From an uncultured Microbacterium sp. (GTDB taxonomy: Bacteria; Actinomycetota; Actinomycetes; Actinomycetales; Microbacteriaceae), in assembly GCF_945952435.1 (NCBI RefSeq), contig NZ_CAMFHZ010000002.1:1-64000 (forward strand): a stretch of 64,000 bases of DNA, written 5' to 3'. Positions 63,050 to 64,000 of the stretch are shown here, in pieces. Within the stretch, counting starts at the first letter, position 1. Every line of letters begins with the position of its first letter. The notes under the pieces are model-generated. The model worked only from the letters and a program-made list of their open reading frames with translations. It was not told where the DNA came from and searched no databases. The position numbers were made by a program, and so were the translations under genes.

Positions 63050-64000
63050 TCACCCGACGATGGGGCGCTCGACCGGCAGGGAGTACAGCTGGCTGCGCGA
63101 GGTCGCCGCGACGGCGGCGGCGAGGGTCACCGTGCCCACGCGTCCCATGAAGATCGTCGCCGCCATGATGTAGCTCGCCGCGTCCGGCAGGCGCTCGGTG
63201 ATCCCCGTCGAGAGGCCGACGGTGCCGAACGCCGAGACGACGTCGAAGAGCACGTCGACGACGGGGAACTTCGTGATCTGGCAGATCGCGATCGTGGACA
63301 CGGCGACGATCGTGGATCCCCAGGCGACGACGCTCAGCGCGACGCGCTGCACGTCGGAGGGGATCCGCCGTCCGAACGCCTGCACGGACGGGCGTCCCTT
63401 CGCCTCGCTGATGACTGCGAGGGCGAGGACCGCGAGGGTCGTCACCTTGATGCCCCCCGCGGTGGAGGCCGACCCGCCGCCGACGAACATGAGCATCGCG
63501 CCGGCGAGCAGCGACGAGCCGTTGAGGTCGCCGATGTCGATGACGTTGAAGCCCCCGGAGCGGGTCATCGCGGAGAGGAAGAACGCCTGGAAGGTGGTGT
63601 CGCCCGCGTCCATCGACCCGAACGTGCGCGGGTTGTCGTACTCGAGCAGGAGGAACACGGCGGCCCCCGCCACGAACAGCAGCACGGTCGTGATGACCGT
63701 GAGCTTGGCGTGCAGGGACCACCGGCGCACGTGCCACCGCTGACGGGCGAGCGCGTAGATGACCGGGAAGCCGAGGCTGCCGAGGAAGACGCCGAGCATG
63801 AGGACGGACAGCACGTAGTAGTTCTGCGCGAAGGGGGCGAGACCCCCCGTGTTGGGCACGAAGCCGGTGTTCGTGAAGGCCATCGCCGAGTAGAACGGGG
63901 CCTCCCAGAGCGCGGTGAGCGGATCGACGCCGGCGAGGAGCAGCGCCGGGTACAGCAGGACCATGAGCCCGGCCTCGATCGCGAGGGCGGAGATCGCGAC
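63050..64000 (-). CDS. TrkH/KtrB-type potassium uptake membrane protein (truncated by window edge)
   Basis: 317 residues visible; the frame is open to base 64000, so the start lies outside. Selectivity-filter turns are visible as AFTNTGFVPN, MTRSGGFNVIDIG, MFVGGGSASTAGGIKV and SAFGTVGLSTGIT. C-terminal span ends RSQLYSLPVERPIVG. Forms a K+ uptake system with the TrkA protein encoded downstream. Confidence 0.93.
   Translation of the reverse strand, partial: VAISALAIEAGLMVLLYPALLLAGVDPLTALWEAPFYSAMAFTNTGFVPNTGGLAPFAQNYYVLSVLMLGVFLGSLGFPVIYALARQRWHVRRWSLHAKLTVITTVLLFVAGAAVFLLLEYDNPRTFGSMDAGDTTFQAFFLSAMTRSGGFNVIDIGDLNGSSLLAGAMLMFVGGGSASTAGGIKVTTLAVLALAVISEAKGRPSVQAFGRRIPSDVQRVALSVVAWGSTIVAVSTIAICQITKFPVVDVLFDVVSAFGTVGLSTGITERLPDAASYIMAATIFMGRVGTVTLAAAVAATSRSQLYSLPVERPIVG

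Overview
The window is very GC-rich, with short gaps, many 1-4 bp start/stop overlaps, GTG starts and a class-E-type (LAxTG) sorting signal. Together with actinobacterial families (DUF1206, CtaG/CopD fusion, DtxR-type iron box, AccA1/AccD1-type carboxylase, orphan winged-helix regulator) this points to an actinobacterium, most likely Microbacteriaceae and close to Microbacterium. The genus is inference. I see no rRNA, tRNA, insertion sequence, phage gene or CRISPR array; it reads as a core/near-core chromosomal segment.

Layout. 1-3.2 kb: C-terminal end of a repeat-rich wall-anchored surface protein, then an OmpR-type two-component pair. 3.3-7.6 kb: L-serine dehydratase, a TetR regulator, an ABC-2 exporter pair and a MarR regulator. 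7.8-16 kb: a copper locus: PepSY membrane protein and a DUF5134-like Met/His-rich membrane protein (divergent), an M56 protease/BlaI-CopY regulator pair, and the operon copZ - CopD/CtaG fusion - copA. At least three, probably four, matching boxes (TTCTACnnnnTGTAGT) punctuate this locus. 16-21 kb: UBP zinc-finger protein, a divergent TetR-like protein, DUF1345 and DUF1206 membrane proteins, a YhgE-like membrane protein divergent from a MarR regulator with a triple operator, and a decayed lipoprotein gene. 21-31.7 kb: ammonium transporter, alkyltransferase Ogt, a short-chain dehydrogenase, citrate transporter with a divergent CitA/CitB-type two-component system, M20 peptidase, and an MFS transporter. 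31.7-39.6 kb: MMPL exporter with divergent MarR, two VOC proteins, a RidA fragment, iron-box-controlled siderophore-interacting protein, an AlkA-like glycosylase and an orphan winged-helix regulator.

39-44 kb: the winged-helix gene is preceded by a strong promoter and a roughly 250-nt leader that encodes a leaderless 33-residue Met/Cys-rich peptide followed by three consecutive stem-loops, which looks like a translation-coupled attenuator. Then a GNAT protein, SbcD and SbcC, and a lipoprotein. 44.7-53 kb: a leucine/isovalerate-type catabolic cluster (thiolase, acyl-CoA dehydrogenase, TetR regulator; carboxylase beta and alpha subunits, MaoC hydratase, CitE-like lyase); its two minus-strand promoters share the same -35, the same operator and a flanking block. 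53-64 kb: MTA/SAH nucleosidase, NadE, a large RecB-like nuclease/helicase fusion, Upp, TadA, a DUF1023 hydrolase, a CDF metal transporter, ProC, and a TrkA/TrkH potassium uptake pair running off the right edge.

Two features recur across the window. Many genes begin about 6 nt after a TAnnnT -10 hexamer, which implies leaderless transcripts and settles several start codons. An 81-bp intergenic element with 12-bp terminal inverted repeats occurs twice, 42 kb apart, each time just downstream of a TetR gene.
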